A stretch of DNA of 64,000 nt. It comes from Streptomyces panaciradicis (GTDB taxonomy: Bacteria > Actinomycetota > Actinomycetes > Streptomycetales > Streptomycetaceae). Positions 54,970 through 63,843 of this stretch are shown in pieces. The DNA is taken from positions 62,001 to 126,000 of the forward strand of contig NZ_JAMGBF010000023.1 of assembly GCF_023516615.1 (NCBI RefSeq), in the 5' to 3' direction. Position numbers and translations under genes: made by a program. The first letter of the stretch is position 1. Each line of letters opens with the position of its first letter. A model generated the notes under the pieces. The model saw only the letters and a list, made by a program, of their open reading frames with translations. It searched no databases and was not told the DNA's origin.

Positions 54970-55266
54970 GTGCGGGGATTGAGGAAGCTCTACAGCACGT
55001 TCAAGGCGACGCACCATGCGCCCGGGGACGAGACGTTCGCCAAGGCAGCGCCTTGTACGTGCTCGTCGAGTTGGCCTGCCTTGGAGACGACCGCCAACGG
55101 TTACCTGGTCCGGGCGCTGCCCTCGACGCACTACAGCGTCATGACGAACCCGGAGATCGGGACGTTCGTCGCACGGTGCACCGGATGCCACGCCCGCTAC
55201 CCCGAGCCGTGGGTCATCGACACCACGGACCAGATGCCGTACGCCTGGGCACGCGAGTCCGACTGA
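54970..55266 (+). CDS. Orphan small protein with Cys pairs
   Basis: 98 residues from GTG 54970 with GAGGACGCC before it. Contains CTCSSSW and CTGCHARY (two Cys pairs that could form a zinc site), FVARCTGCH, and no signal peptide. Codon use is somewhat less GC-biased at third positions than neighbours. I do not recognise a family; a horizontally gained small zinc protein is possible. It is downstream of the CAP-domain gene and may be co-transcribed. Confidence 0.6.
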   Translation: MRGLRKLYSTFKATHHAPGDETFAKAAPCTCSSSWPALETTANGYLVRALPSTHYSVMTNPEIGTFVARCTGCHARYPEPWVIDTTDQMPYAWARESD

Positions 55267-55373
55267 GGCACCGGGGCGCTGGTTCTTGCGAACAGGGGCT
55301 CTCACCAACGTCGTTCCTCTGCGCCCGCCCTGGATACCTTGAGTCGCAGGGACGCTGTTGCCCGCAGGGGCGA

Positions 55374-55955
55374 TCAGGCCGCGCGGCCCAGCAGGAACTG
55401 TCGGGCCGTCTGCGTCACGCGGCGGCCGAGGTGTTCGGCGGTCTGGATGTCGGCCTTGTGGACGGCGTCGGGGCCCTCGTCGACGTTGGTCTGGGCGGCC
55501 GCGCCGGCGAAGACGCCGAGGCGGTTGAGGTCGTGCTCGCTGCCCTCGCTGTTGTTCCAGCCGGGGTGCAGGCCGAGGTTGACCCAGTGCATGCCGTGCT
55601 GCCCGGCGAGGATCTGGAAGAACTGCAGGGTGTGCAGCTTGTCGCCGCTCTTGGAGCCGGAGTTGGTGAAGCCGGCGGCCAGCTTGTCCTTCCAGTCCTG
55701 GCCGAACCAGCGCTTCGAGGACGCCTCGGCGAAAACGTGGAAGGCGCCCGACGCGGTGCCCATGTAGGTGGGCGAGCCGAAGACGATCGCGTCGGAGCGG
55801 TCCAGCGTCGCCCACTGCTCGTCGGTGATCTCGTCCACGTTGATCAGGTGGACCTCGGCACCCGCTTCGGCGGCACCGGCCCGGACGGCCTCCGCGAGCA
55901 CGGCGGTGTGGCCGTAGCCGGAGTGGTAGGCGATGGAGACAACAGGGGTGGTCAC
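55374..55955 (-). CDS. NAD(P)H:quinone oxidoreductase / flavodoxin-fold (WrbA-like) protein
   Basis: 193 residues. VSIAYHSGYGHTAVLAEAV is the FMN phosphate loop; IVFGSPTYMGTASGAF and FTNSGSKSGDKLHTL contact the isoalloxazine ring as in WrbA. It probably does two-electron quinone reduction. It is divergent from an HxlR regulator gene, with a palindromic operator between, so redox- or quinone-induced expression is likely. Confidence 0.9.
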   Translation of the reverse strand: MTTPVVSIAYHSGYGHTAVLAEAVRAGAAEAGAEVHLINVDEITDEQWATLDRSDAIVFGSPTYMGTASGAFHVFAEASSKRWFGQDWKDKLAAGFTNSGSKSGDKLHTLQFFQILAGQHGMHWVNLGLHPGWNNSEGSEHDLNRLGVFAGAAAQTNVDEGPDAVHKADIQTAEHLGRRVTQTARQFLLGRAA

Positions 55956-56002
55956 GATGTGAACTCCTGGATCGGCAGGTCAGTAGCGATGAAGAAAGGA
56001 AA

Positions 56003-56023
56003 GCACTAACTAGCAGTTAGTGC
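56003..56023. promoter_or_regulatory. HxlR-type operator
   Basis: GCACTAACT-AGC-AGTTAGTGC is a perfect 9-base inverted repeat with a 3-base centre, placed between divergent oxidoreductase and HxlR genes. Winged-helix HxlR dimers bind such sites. Confidence 0.8.
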
Positions 56024-56062
56024 AACCTGCCGGTTAGCGCTGCCTTCGAGTACGCTTGCGGT

Positions 56063-56464
56063 ATGGACATCACGCAGGAGCGCGCGGAGGCGCGGGACCT
56101 CCCCTTCAACGTGTTCGCCAAGGCCTGCCCCTCGCGCGGCACGCTGGAGCACGTCACGGGCCGCTGGGGCGCGCTCACGCTGGGCGCCCTGCACGAGGGG
56201 TCGCTGCGTTTCAACGAGCTGCGCCGCCGCGTCGACGGCGTGAGCGAGAAGATGCTGTCCCAGACGCTGCACGCGCTGGAGCGGGACGGGCTGGTGCACC
56301 GCGAGGCGCAGCCGACGAACCCGCCGCGCGTGGACTACGAGCTGACCCCCCTCGGCCGGGACGTCGCCGAGCGGCTGCTCGGCCTCATCCACCTGGTGGA
56401 GGGCCGCATGGACGAGGTCCTGGCCGCCCGGGCGCGTTACGACGAGACGCGCGGCGCCCTCTGA
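56063..56464 (+). CDS. HxlR family winged-helix regulator
   Basis: 133 residues. [22 protein letters not shown] is the HxlR signature with its conserved Cys (about residue 22), followed by [30 protein letters not shown] (winged helix; read as two adjacent segments) and VDYELTPLG. Family members sense quinones or aldehydes through the Cys. It probably represses the divergent oxidoreductase gene. The end overlaps mutM by 28 bases (convergent). Confidence 0.92.
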   Translation: MDITQERAEARDLPFNVFAKACPSRGTLEHVTGRWGALTLGALHEGSLRFNELRRRVDGVSEKMLSQTLHALERDGLVHREAQPTNPPRVDYELTPLGRDVAERLLGLIHLVEGRMDEVLAARARYDETRGAL

Positions 56465-57297
56465 CACTTCGGGCAGAAGTAGCTGGACCGGTTCATCCAC
56501 GGCCGCCGGCGCATCGGCGTACCGCACCGCTTGCACGGCAGGCCCTCACGGCCGTACGCGTCGAGGGACCGGTCGAAGTAGCCCGACTGCCCGTTGACGT
56601 TGACGTAGAGGCTGTCGAAGCTGGTGCCGCCGACGGCGAGGGCCGCGTTCATCACGTCCCTGATGTGGCCCACGAGTTCGGCCGTGCGCGGGCGCGTGAA
56701 GCCGGCCGTCGGGCGTTCGTAGTGCACGCGGGAGCGCCAAAGCGCCTCGTCCGCGTAGATGTTGCCGACTCCACTGATCAACGACTGGTCCAGCAGGGCC
56801 CGTTTGATCGTCGTGCGCTTGCGGCGCAGGGCCTGGTGGAAGGCGTCCTCGTCGAACAGCGGGTCGAGGGGGTCGCGCGCGATGTGCGCGATGACGTCGG
56901 GCAGCCCGTCGGGGGTGTTGTCGTGCAACGACAGTCCGCCGAAGGTGCGCTGGTCGACGAACCGGAGTTCGGTGCGCAGCTCGTCGGCGAAGCGGACGCG
57001 GATGCGCAGGTGCTTCTCGTCGGCGGCCGACTCCGGCTGCACCAGCAGCTGGCCGCTCATGCCGAGGTGGGCCAGGACCGACTGGTGGGTGTCCTCCAGG
57101 GGCAGCCACAGGTACTTGCCGCGGCGGCTGGGGACGCCGACGCGATGGCCCTTGAGGCGGTGCGCGAAGTCGTCCGCCCCGGCGATGTGCCGGCGCACGG
57201 CGCGCGGGTGCAGCACCTCGGCGTCGGCGACGACACGGTGGGCGACCCACCGCTCCAGACCCCGCCGGACGACCTCGACCTCGGGCAACTCGGGCAT
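56437..57297 (-). CDS. mutM: Formamidopyrimidine-DNA glycosylase
   Basis: 286 residues. Starts [15 protein letters not shown] with the catalytic Pro/Glu; Lys in [11 protein letters not shown]2TH region [13 protein letters not shown]-terminal zinc finger [20 protein letters not shown] then CPKC. It removes 8-oxoG and nicks the DNA. Next to rnc on the same strand, the conserved actinobacterial order. Confidence 0.96.
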   Translation of the reverse strand: MPELPEVEVVRRGLERWVAHRVVADAEVLHPRAVRRHIAGADDFAHRLKGHRVGVPSRRGKYLWLPLEDTHQSVLAHLGMSGQLLVQPESAADEKHLRIRVRFADELRTELRFVDQRTFGGLSLHDNTPDGLPDVIAHIARDPLDPLFDEDAFHQALRRKRTTIKRALLDQSLISGVGNIYADEALWRSRVHYERPTAGFTRPRTAELVGHIRDVMNAALAVGGTSFDSLYVNVNGQSGYFDRSLDAYGREGLPCKRCGTPMRRRPWMNRSSYFCPKCQRAPRVSS

Positions 57298-57328
57298 GCG
57301 CTCCCCCGTGACTACCGGTGAACGGTCC

Positions 57329-57360
57329 GAGCGCCCGCCCCACGGCGGGGACGGGCGCTC
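57329..57360 (-). terminator. Hairpin between rnc and mutM
   Basis: GAGCGCCCG-CCCC pairs with GGGG-A-CGGGCGCTC with one bulge and a tight loop. It could end the rnc transcript or attenuate into mutM. Confidence 0.65.
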
Positions 57361-57411
57361 GGGACGCGCTGTACGTCGGACAAGACTCTTCTGCCGGGCC
57401 GGACTCTTCTG

Positions 57412-58236
57412 TCAGGCCGAGACGGAGCTGGGGCCTTCGCCGTCCTGGGCGGCCTTCTCGGCCGCCACCTGCTGGGCGCGCTCGTCCGCCGCGGCCCGGA
57501 TGGACCGCCATGCGGACTCGGCAGCCTGCTGCTCCGCCTCCTTCTTGCTGCGGCCGGTGCCGGTGCCGTACGAGACGCCTCCGACGCGGGCGGCAGCAGT
57601 GAAGGTCTTCTCGTGGTCGGGGCCGGTCTCCGTGACGAGGTACTCGGGCACGCCGAGGCTCTCGGTCGCGGTGAGCTCCTGGAGACTGGTCTTCCAGTCC
57701 AGGCCGGCTCCGAGGTTGGAGGACTTCTCGATCAGCGGGTCGAAGAGCCGGTGGACGAGCTCGCTCGCCGCATCGAGACCCTGGTCGAGATAGACCGCGC
57801 CGATCACCGCTTCCAGGGTGTCGGCGAGGATGGACGCCTTGTCCCGCCCGCCCGTGCCCTCTTCACCGCGGCCCAGCCGGATGAAGGAGCCCAGTTCCAG
57901 GCCGCGACCGACCTCCGCCAGCGCACGAGAGTTGACCACCGCGGCCCGCAGCTTGGCCAGTTGGCCCTCGGGCAGGTCGGGGTGGGTGCGGTACAGCGTG
58001 TCCGTGACGACCAGACCGAGCACGGAGTCCCCGAGGAACTCCAGCCGCTCGTTGGTCGGCAGACCGCCGTTCTCGTACGCGTAGGAACGGTGGGTCAGCG
58101 CTCGCACCAGAAGGGCGGACTCGAGCTTGTACCCGAGCCGCCCTTCCAGAAGCGTGTGGGACGAGGCCGTGTTGTCCGCTTTCTTCTTGGCGGGTGCGTC
58201 CGCCTTGGCGTCATCCGCCTTCTTGGCAGTGGACAC
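57412..58236 (-). CDS. rnc: Ribonuclease III (AbsB)
   Basis: 274 residues. Catalytic [15 protein letters not shown] with Glu/Asp metal ligands, [31 protein letters not shown] (second acidic set) and a C-terminal double-stranded RNA-binding domain ([11 protein letters not shown] ... [10 protein letters not shown]). The Lys/Ala-rich N-terminus (~25 residues) is extra. In S. coelicolor, absB mutants lose antibiotic production. GTG 58236 has GAGAGG nearby. Confidence 0.95.
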   Translation of the reverse strand: MSTAKKADDAKADAPAKKKADNTASSHTLLEGRLGYKLESALLVRALTHRSYAYENGGLPTNERLEFLGDSVLGLVVTDTLYRTHPDLPEGQLAKLRAAVVNSRALAEVGRGLELGSFIRLGRGEEGTGGRDKASILADTLEAVIGAVYLDQGLDAASELVHRLFDPLIEKSSNLGAGLDWKTSLQELTATESLGVPEYLVTETGPDHEKTFTAAARVGGVSYGTGTGRSKKEAEQQAAESAWRSIRAAADERAQQVAAEKAAQDGEGPSSVSA

Positions 58237-58255
58237 GGTGCCTCTCACCAGCCGC

Positions 58256-58429
58256 TCAGACCTCGAGGACCTGGCGCTTGTTGTAGGTGCCGCAAGACGG
58301 GCACGCGATGTGCTGCTGCTTGGGCTCGTGGCAGCGCTCGCACGCAACCAGGGTGGGGACCGCAGCCTTCCACTGCGACCGGCGGTGGCGCGTGTTGCTG
58401 CGCGACATCTTCCGCTTCGGAACAGCCAC
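58256..58429 (-). CDS. rpmF: 50S ribosomal protein L32 (zinc-binding form)
   Basis: 57 residues, [20 protein letters not shown] start, and CERCH...CPSCG, the four-Cys zinc site; so it is the zinc-containing C+ form. GTG 58429 lies 2 bases past the yceD stop codon. 19 bases before rnc. Confidence 0.97.
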   Translation of the reverse strand: MAVPKRKMSRSNTRHRRSQWKAAVPTLVACERCHEPKQQHIACPSCGTYNKRQVLEV

Positions 58430-58431
58430 GG

Positions 58432-59076
58432 CTACTTCTCCTGCTTCTCGTCGACGCCCGGTTCGGCGCCGCTCATCTCGTCCTTCTCGCCGTCCTGCAT
58501 GGTGCCGGCGAGTCCCTGCAAAGCCGCCCAACGGATGTCGACGGCGTCGTGGTGGTGGTCCGGGTCGTCCGCGAGACGTGCACCGCACTCGGCGCACAGT
58601 CCCGGGCAGTCTTCCTGGCACACCGGCTGCATCGGCAGTGCGAGCACCACCGCATCGCGCAGCAGAGGTTCGAGGTCGAAAAGTCCGTCCTCGAGGAAGA
58701 ACCTGTCCTCGTCGTCCTCGGCGTCGTCGCCCGGTTCCGCGATCACACGGCCCCGGTCGTCGGCGTCAGGGTACGTGAACAGCTCCTGGAAGTCCGCTTC
58801 CACGTCCAGCTGAAGCGGCTCCAGACACCTTACGCACTCCCCCTCGGCCTGTGCACGGGCGGTGCCTGTGACAAGCACCCCTTCCATGACCGACTCGAGC
58901 CGGAGTTCGAGCTCCACCGGGGCGCCTTCCGGCACTCCGACGACTCCCTGGATCCCGAGATCCTTGGGAGCTTCGATCGAGCGGGTCAGCCGCAGCAGCG
59001 CACCAGGACGCCGACCCAGCTCGTGCGTGTCGAACACGAGAGGGTTCCGATGGTCGAGGCGAGCGTTGGGAGCCAT
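58432..59076 (-). CDS. YceD/DUF177 family protein
   Basis: 214 residues. [10 protein letters not shown] and a second Cys set ([13 protein letters not shown]) suggest zinc binding; acidic C-terminus. YceD is nearly always encoded next to rpmF and is linked to 23S rRNA maturation in plants and bacteria. Tight coupling to rpmF supports a ribosome assembly role. Confidence 0.93.
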   Translation of the reverse strand: MAPNARLDHRNPLVFDTHELGRRPGALLRLTRSIEAPKDLGIQGVVGVPEGAPVELELRLESVMEGVLVTGTARAQAEGECVRCLEPLQLDVEADFQELFTYPDADDRGRVIAEPGDDAEDDEDRFFLEDGLFDLEPLLRDAVVLALPMQPVCQEDCPGLCAECGARLADDPDHHHDAVDIRWAALQGLAGTMQDGEKDEMSGAEPGVDEKQEK

Positions 59077-59209
59077 TCCTGCTTTCGATCTTCGAGCTCA
59101 GAGGGACACTGCCCTCGGGTCGTCCCCGGGCAGCGTTGATCGCGGACGTACGCGCGACCGAAGAGCCAGGATACTGGACCTTTCGCTCACGGCCCAATCC
59201 GGTGGTTCC

Positions 59210-60265
59210 TCACTGGCCGCGGCCCTGCTCGTAGGCCCTCAGCTGCTCCGGCGTGATCATGCCGGTGTCGAAGAGGCTCGTCTCGTCGAGGGCGTACGAC
59301 TGCTGCGGCTGCTGCTGCGGGTGCTGGGCCTGGTTCGGGTCGTACTGCTGGTTGTCGTAGCCCTGGTAGGCGTAGGGGTCGGCCTGCTGCTGGTAGCCGT
59401 AGGCGTCCTGCTGGCCGTAGCCCTGTTGCTGCTGGTACTGGCCCGCGTACGGGTCCGTCTGCTGCTGGTAGCCGTACGCCGGCTGCGGCTCGGCGTACTC
59501 CTGCTGCGGCACGGGCTGCTGCTGTTGCTCGGCCTGGGCGTCCTGCTGGGTGAGGGCGGCGAGGTCGGCGAGGTAGTCGGCGTCGCTGGAGTGCTGGAAG
59601 GACGTGGTGTCGTCGGCGAGGGCGCCGAGGTCGTCGGTGGCGATCCGGCCGTGCAGCTTGGCGCGGCCCTTGCCGACCGCCTCCAGCGTCTTGGCCAGGA
59701 CCGCCTCGAAGGCGCCCAGCTTGGCGTCGACGTAGGCGTCCGCGTCCTTGCGCAGGATCTCCGGGTCGTGGCTGCGCTCGGGGGCGTCCTCGTCCTCGTA
59801 GCCCTGCTCGTCGAGGCCGGGACCCGTGCCGAGCAGCTTCTCGCGGCCGCGGCCGACCGAGCCGAGGGTCTTGGTGAGGACGACCTCGAAGTTGGCGAGC
59901 TTGGAGTCGACGTAGTCGTCGGCCTCGGCGCGGACCTCCTCGGCCTCCTGACGGGCCTCGGCGAGGATCCGGTCGGCCTCGGCCTGCGAACGGCGGGCGA
60001 TCTCGGTGTCGGAGATCAGCGAGCCGCGCTCGGCGTGCGCGCCCTGGATGATCCGCTCGGCCTCCTGACGGGCCTGCTCCACCATCTGCGCACGGTCGCC
60101 GATCAGCTCCTGGGCCTGGGCGAGGGAGTCGGGCAGCGCCGCGCGCACCTCTTCCAGCATCGAGAGCAGTTCGGCGCGGTTGACCACGCACGAGGCCGAC
60201 ATGGGCATCGACCGGGCGCCGGAGACCGCGGCCACGATCTCGTCGAGCTTCTTCTGCACGTCCAC
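59210..60265 (-). CDS. SepIVA/DivIVA-like septation coiled-coil protein
   Basis: 351 residues. Coiled-coil regions (~20-230; RAQMVEQARQEAERIIQGAH, AEADRILAEARQEAEEVRAE) and a long Gln/Tyr/Pro/Gly-rich tail (~240-330) with near-repeats of YGYQQQ(T/A)DPYA, ending in a conserved ALDETSLFDTGMITPEQLRA segment. The locus corresponds to mycobacterial sepIVA (next to rnc/coaD), which acts in septation and cell-envelope growth. Role in Streptomyces inferred. Confidence 0.85.
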   Translation of the reverse strand: MDVQKKLDEIVAAVSGARSMPMSASCVVNRAELLSMLEEVRAALPDSLAQAQELIGDRAQMVEQARQEAERIIQGAHAERGSLISDTEIARRSQAEADRILAEARQEAEEVRAEADDYVDSKLANFEVVLTKTLGSVGRGREKLLGTGPGLDEQGYEDEDAPERSHDPEILRKDADAYVDAKLGAFEAVLAKTLEAVGKGRAKLHGRIATDDLGALADDTTSFQHSSDADYLADLAALTQQDAQAEQQQQPVPQQEYAEPQPAYGYQQQTDPYAGQYQQQQGYGQQDAYGYQQQADPYAYQGYDNQQYDPNQAQHPQQQPQQSYALDETSLFDTGMITPEQLRAYEQGRGQ

Positions 60266-60323
60266 CGTGTGCTCGCCACTCTCTACCGATGTGTTGGAGA
60301 CGGACGGGACGACTGTAGTCCCC

Positions 60324-60803
60324 TCAGTCCTGGCGGAGGCGCGCGTTCAGGGCTTCGAGAACGGTCGGCGGTACGAGGTGGGAGACGTCGCCTCCCCAGG
60401 TGGCGACCTCCTTGACGAGCGAGGAGGACAGGAAGCTGTAGGTGGGGTTCGTCGGCACGAAGAGGGTCTCCACACCGGACAGGCCGTTGTTCATCTGGGC
60501 CATCTGCAGCTCGTAGTCGAAGTCACTGACCGCGCGCAGTCCCTTGACGATGGCCGGGATGTCGCGTTCCTTGCAGTAGTCGACGAGCAGGCCGTGGAAG
60601 GCCTCGACGATCACGTTGCCGTACTCGGCGGTGACCTGGCGGATCAGGTCGATCCGCTCGTCGATCTCGAACAGGCCCTTCTTGGACTTGTTGATCATCA
60701 CCGCGACGTAGACCTCGTCGTAGAGGCGGGAGGCGCGGGAGATGATGTCGAGGTGTCCGTTGGTGATCGGGTCGAACGACCCGGGACAGACGGCGCGGCG
60801 CAC
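60324..60803 (-). CDS. coaD: Phosphopantetheine adenylyltransferase
   Basis: 159 residues. RRAVCPGSFDPITNGHLDII holds the T/HxGH nucleotidyl transfer motif; NPTYSFLSSSLVKEVA the KISSS-like motif. It makes dephospho-CoA. GTG 60803 is chosen for GAGGGAT about 7 bases upstream; an ATG at 60833 overlaps the rsmD stop codon by four bases and is possible. Confidence 0.95.
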   Translation of the reverse strand: MRRAVCPGSFDPITNGHLDIISRASRLYDEVYVAVMINKSKKGLFEIDERIDLIRQVTAEYGNVIVEAFHGLLVDYCKERDIPAIVKGLRAVSDFDYELQMAQMNNGLSGVETLFVPTNPTYSFLSSSLVKEVATWGGDVSHLVPPTVLEALNARLRQD

Positions 60804-60829
60804 TAGTGATCCCTCGCTCTCCGGTCCGG

Positions 60830-61414
60830 TCATCGTGCGTCTTCGCACGTAGAGGCGGCGCGACCGTACCAAAACGTTCCCTCGCCGTAGCGACGGGCCT
60901 TGACCGCGTCGAAACCCTCGGGCCACCGGAATTCTCCGCCTCTGGTGCTGCGCTCCACGGTGACGATCGCCTCCGGTGCGAGCCAGTGTTCAGTGCGGAG
61001 TGTGAGCAGGATCTCGCGAAGATCGTGATCCGTCACACGGTACGGGGGGTCCAGGAAGACGAGGTCGTACGGGGCCGTCGGCGCCGACTGGACGATCTGC
61101 TCGGCCTTGCCCGCCCTGACCTCGGCGCCGGGCAGGCCGAGGCTCCTGACGTTCTCCCGGACGACGCGGGCCGCCCTCGCGTCGGCCTCGACCAGGAGGG
61201 CGTGGCTCGCGCCGCGGGAAAGGGCTTCCAGGCCGACGGCCCCTGAGCCGGCGTACAGGTCGAGGACCCGTTCGCCGTCGAGAGGGCCGCCGAGGAGGGA
61301 CTGCCAGGTGGACAGGAGGCCCTCGCGTGCGCGGTCGGAGGTGGGGCGGGTGCCATTGCCGGGCGGCACGGCCAGGCGGCGTCCGCCGGCTGCGCCGGCG
61401 ATCACGCGGGTCAT
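60830..61414 (-). CDS. rsmD: 16S rRNA (guanine-966-N2) methyltransferase
   Basis: 194 residues. MTRVIAGAAGGRRLAVPPG start, RVLDLYAGSGAVGLEALSRG (SAM), LVFLDPPYR (N-methyltransferase DPPY). AAGGACC precedes ATG 61414. Co-directional with coaD and recG. Confidence 0.96.
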   Translation of the reverse strand: MTRVIAGAAGGRRLAVPPGNGTRPTSDRAREGLLSTWQSLLGGPLDGERVLDLYAGSGAVGLEALSRGASHALLVEADARAARVVRENVRSLGLPGAEVRAGKAEQIVQSAPTAPYDLVFLDPPYRVTDHDLREILLTLRTEHWLAPEAIVTVERSTRGGEFRWPEGFDAVKARRYGEGTFWYGRAASTCEDAR

Positions 61415-61470
61415 CTTCGGTCCTTGATGGTGAGCGGCTTTACGTTCAGTGTGGCTGAGGGAAGTCTCCC

Positions 61471-63678
61471 TCACCCCTTCTCCAGGTACTGCTCCCTCTC
61501 CTCGTCCAGGAGGGCGTCCAACGCGACCCGCAGGCCGGGGAATTCCGTCAGCTCGGGATCTGCGCTCACCACCCGCGTCGCCTCCTCCCGCGCCTGAGCG
61601 ATGACCTCCTCGTCCTCGATCACCGCGAGGACCCGCAGGCTGGTGCGGGCGCCGGACTGGGCCTGGCCCAGGACGTCGCCCTCGCGGCGCTGCTCCAGGT
61701 CGATGCGGGAGAGTTCGAAGCCGTCGAGGGTGGAGGCGACCGCGTTCAGCCGCTGGCGGGCCGCGCTGGCCTCCGGCATCTCGGTGACCAGCAGGCACAG
61801 GCCGGGGGCCGAGCCGCGGCCCACGCGGCCGCGCAGCTGGTGGAGCTGGGAGACGCCGAAGCGGTCGGCGTCCATGATCACCATGGCGGTCGCGTTCGGG
61901 ACGTTGACGCCGACCTCGATGACCGTCGTGGCGACCAGGACGTCGGTGTCGCCGGCGGCGAAGCGGCGCATCACCGCGTCCTTGTCGTCGGGGTGCATAC
62001 GACCGTGCAGGACCTCCACCCGCAGGCCCTGGAGGGGGCCCTTGGCGAGCTGGTCGGCCACGTCGAGGACGGCGAGCGGCGGGCGCTTCTCCGCCTCGTC
62101 CTCCGGGGACTTCTTCTTGCCGGACTTCTTGGGGTCGTCCTCCTCGTCGCCGATGCGGGGGCAGACGACGTACGCCTGATGGCCGTTCTCCACCTCCTCG
62201 CGCACCCGCTCCCAGGCGCGGGACAGGAAGTGGGGTTTGTCGGCGGCCGGCACCACGTGCGAGGCGATGGGCGAGCGGCCCGCGGGGAGCTGGTCGAGGA
62301 CGGAGGTCTCCAGGTCGCCGAAGACGGTCATGGCGACCGTGCGCGGGATGGGGGTCGCCGTCATCACGAGCAGGTGCGGGGGCTGCTTGCCCTTGCCGCG
62401 CAGGGCGTCGCGCTGCTCGACGCCGAAGCGGTGCTGTTCGTCGACGACGACCAGGCCGAGGTCGTGGAACTGCACCTTGTCCTCGATGAGCGCGTGCGTG
62501 CCGATCACGATGCCGGCCTCGCCGGTGGCCAGGTCCAGCATCGCCTGCCGGCGGCCGGCCATGCCCATCGATCCGGTGAGCAGCACGACCTTCGTGGCGT
62601 GCTCCGCGCCGCCGAGCATGCCGCCCTCGGCCAGCTCGCCCATCATCTCCACGACGGAACGGTGGTGCTGCTGCGCGAGCACCTCGGTGGGCGCGAGCAT
62701 GGCCGCCTGCCCCCCGGCGTCGACGGTGGCGAGCATGGCACGCAGGGCCACCATCGTCTTCCCGCTTCCGACCTCGCCCTGCAGCAGGCGGTGCATCGGG
62801 TGTTCGGTGGCGAGGTCGTCGAAGATTTCCTTCGAGACCTTCTGCTGGCCCTCGGTGAGGGTGAAGGGGAGGCGGGCGTCGAAGGCGGTGAGGAGGCCGT
62901 CGGGGCGGGGGCGGCGGGCCACGGCCGGGAGTTGGGCGTCGGCGTGGCGGCGGCGGGCGAGGGCGACCTGGAGGACGAAGGCCTCGTCCCACTTCAGGCG
63001 GGAGCGGGCGTCCTCGACGTCGGCCTTGGTGTGCGGCCGGTGGATCTTGAGCAGGGCCTCGGGGAGGGTGACCAGGCCGCGGCCCTCGCGGAGGCCGGGC
63101 GGGAGGGGGTCCACGGCTTCCTGCGCGCGGGGCAGGACCGTCTGGATCGCCTTGCCGATCTTCCAGGACTCCAGCTTGGCGGTGGCGGGGTAGAGGGGGA
63201 TCAGCGCGCCGGCCCAACTCTCGACCGTCTCCTCGCTGTCGCCCCGGAGCAGTTCGTAGGCGGGGTGGGCGAGTTGGAGGCGGCGGTTGAAGACGGAGAC
63301 CTTGCCGGAGAACATCGCGCGGGTGCCCGGCAGGAGTTCCTTGTGGGGCTTGTGCACGCCGTTGCCGAAGAAGACCAGTTGGAGCCGGCCGCTGCCGTCG
63401 GTGATCGTGACCTCCAGCCGCTGGCCCTTGCCCCGGGGGGCCTTGGCGGAGGCGAAGGTGTGCAGACGGGCGTCGGCGACCATGGCGACCACCGTGACGT
63501 GCTCGTCCATGGGCAGGTCGGCGAGGTGGGTGAGCTGGCCGCGCTCCTCGTATCTGCGCGGGTAGTGGTGCAGGAGGTCGCCGACGGTGTGCAGGCCGAG
63601 ATGCTCGGCCATCACCTTCGCGGTGGCGGGGCCGAGCACCTTTTTCAGTGGTTCTTCCAGTGCGGGCACGAGATCCAT
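61471..63678 (-). CDS. recG: ATP-dependent DNA helicase RecG
   Basis: 735 residues. N-terminal wedge/OB fold; helicase motifs GEVGSGKTMVALRAM (I), LAPTEVLAQQH (Ia), VVDEQHRFGVEQR (II), VMTATPIPRT (III), TTVIEVGVNVPNA (V), QLRGRVGRG (VI). It reverses stalled forks. A Lys-rich insert (DPKKSGKKKSPEDEAEK) is unusual. ATG 63678 (MDLVPALEEPL) is preferred because the putative promoter nearly abuts the alternative ATG at 63699. Confidence 0.95.
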   Translation of the reverse strand: MDLVPALEEPLKKVLGPATAKVMAEHLGLHTVGDLLHHYPRRYEERGQLTHLADLPMDEHVTVVAMVADARLHTFASAKAPRGKGQRLEVTITDGSGRLQLVFFGNGVHKPHKELLPGTRAMFSGKVSVFNRRLQLAHPAYELLRGDSEETVESWAGALIPLYPATAKLESWKIGKAIQTVLPRAQEAVDPLPPGLREGRGLVTLPEALLKIHRPHTKADVEDARSRLKWDEAFVLQVALARRRHADAQLPAVARRPRPDGLLTAFDARLPFTLTEGQQKVSKEIFDDLATEHPMHRLLQGEVGSGKTMVALRAMLATVDAGGQAAMLAPTEVLAQQHHRSVVEMMGELAEGGMLGGAEHATKVVLLTGSMGMAGRRQAMLDLATGEAGIVIGTHALIEDKVQFHDLGLVVVDEQHRFGVEQRDALRGKGKQPPHLLVMTATPIPRTVAMTVFGDLETSVLDQLPAGRSPIASHVVPAADKPHFLSRAWERVREEVENGHQAYVVCPRIGDEEDDPKKSGKKKSPEDEAEKRPPLAVLDVADQLAKGPLQGLRVEVLHGRMHPDDKDAVMRRFAAGDTDVLVATTVIEVGVNVPNATAMVIMDADRFGVSQLHQLRGRVGRGSAPGLCLLVTEMPEASAARQRLNAVASTLDGFELSRIDLEQRREGDVLGQAQSGARTSLRVLAVIEDEEVIAQAREEATRVVSADPELTEFPGLRVALDALLDEEREQYLEKG

Positions 63679-63702
63679 TGCACACCACGCCACTGACATT
63701 GC

Positions 63703-63731
63703 CGTATACGTATCGGGAAACCCCTGGTCAG
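63703..63731 (-). promoter_or_regulatory. Probable recG promoter
   Basis: On the minus strand CTGACC (63731-63726) and TATACG (63708-63703), 17 bases apart. Transcription would start near 63697, giving a short leader for ATG 63678. Confidence 0.55.
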
Positions 63732-63843
63732 CCGGGCTGGCGGGGCTCTAGGATGGCGCGCTCCGGCCATCCCCGCGGTCACCTCCCCACCAGGGACCGC
63801 CCGACCCCGCGCCGTTCGAAGTCCCCCCACCGGCGCTGCGACG

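Noticed and set aside
60830..63688. A single 952-residue protein joining a recG-like region to rsmD
   Set aside because: The upstream part is an out-of-frame reading of recG; RsmD proper starts at 61414 with a ribosome binding site.
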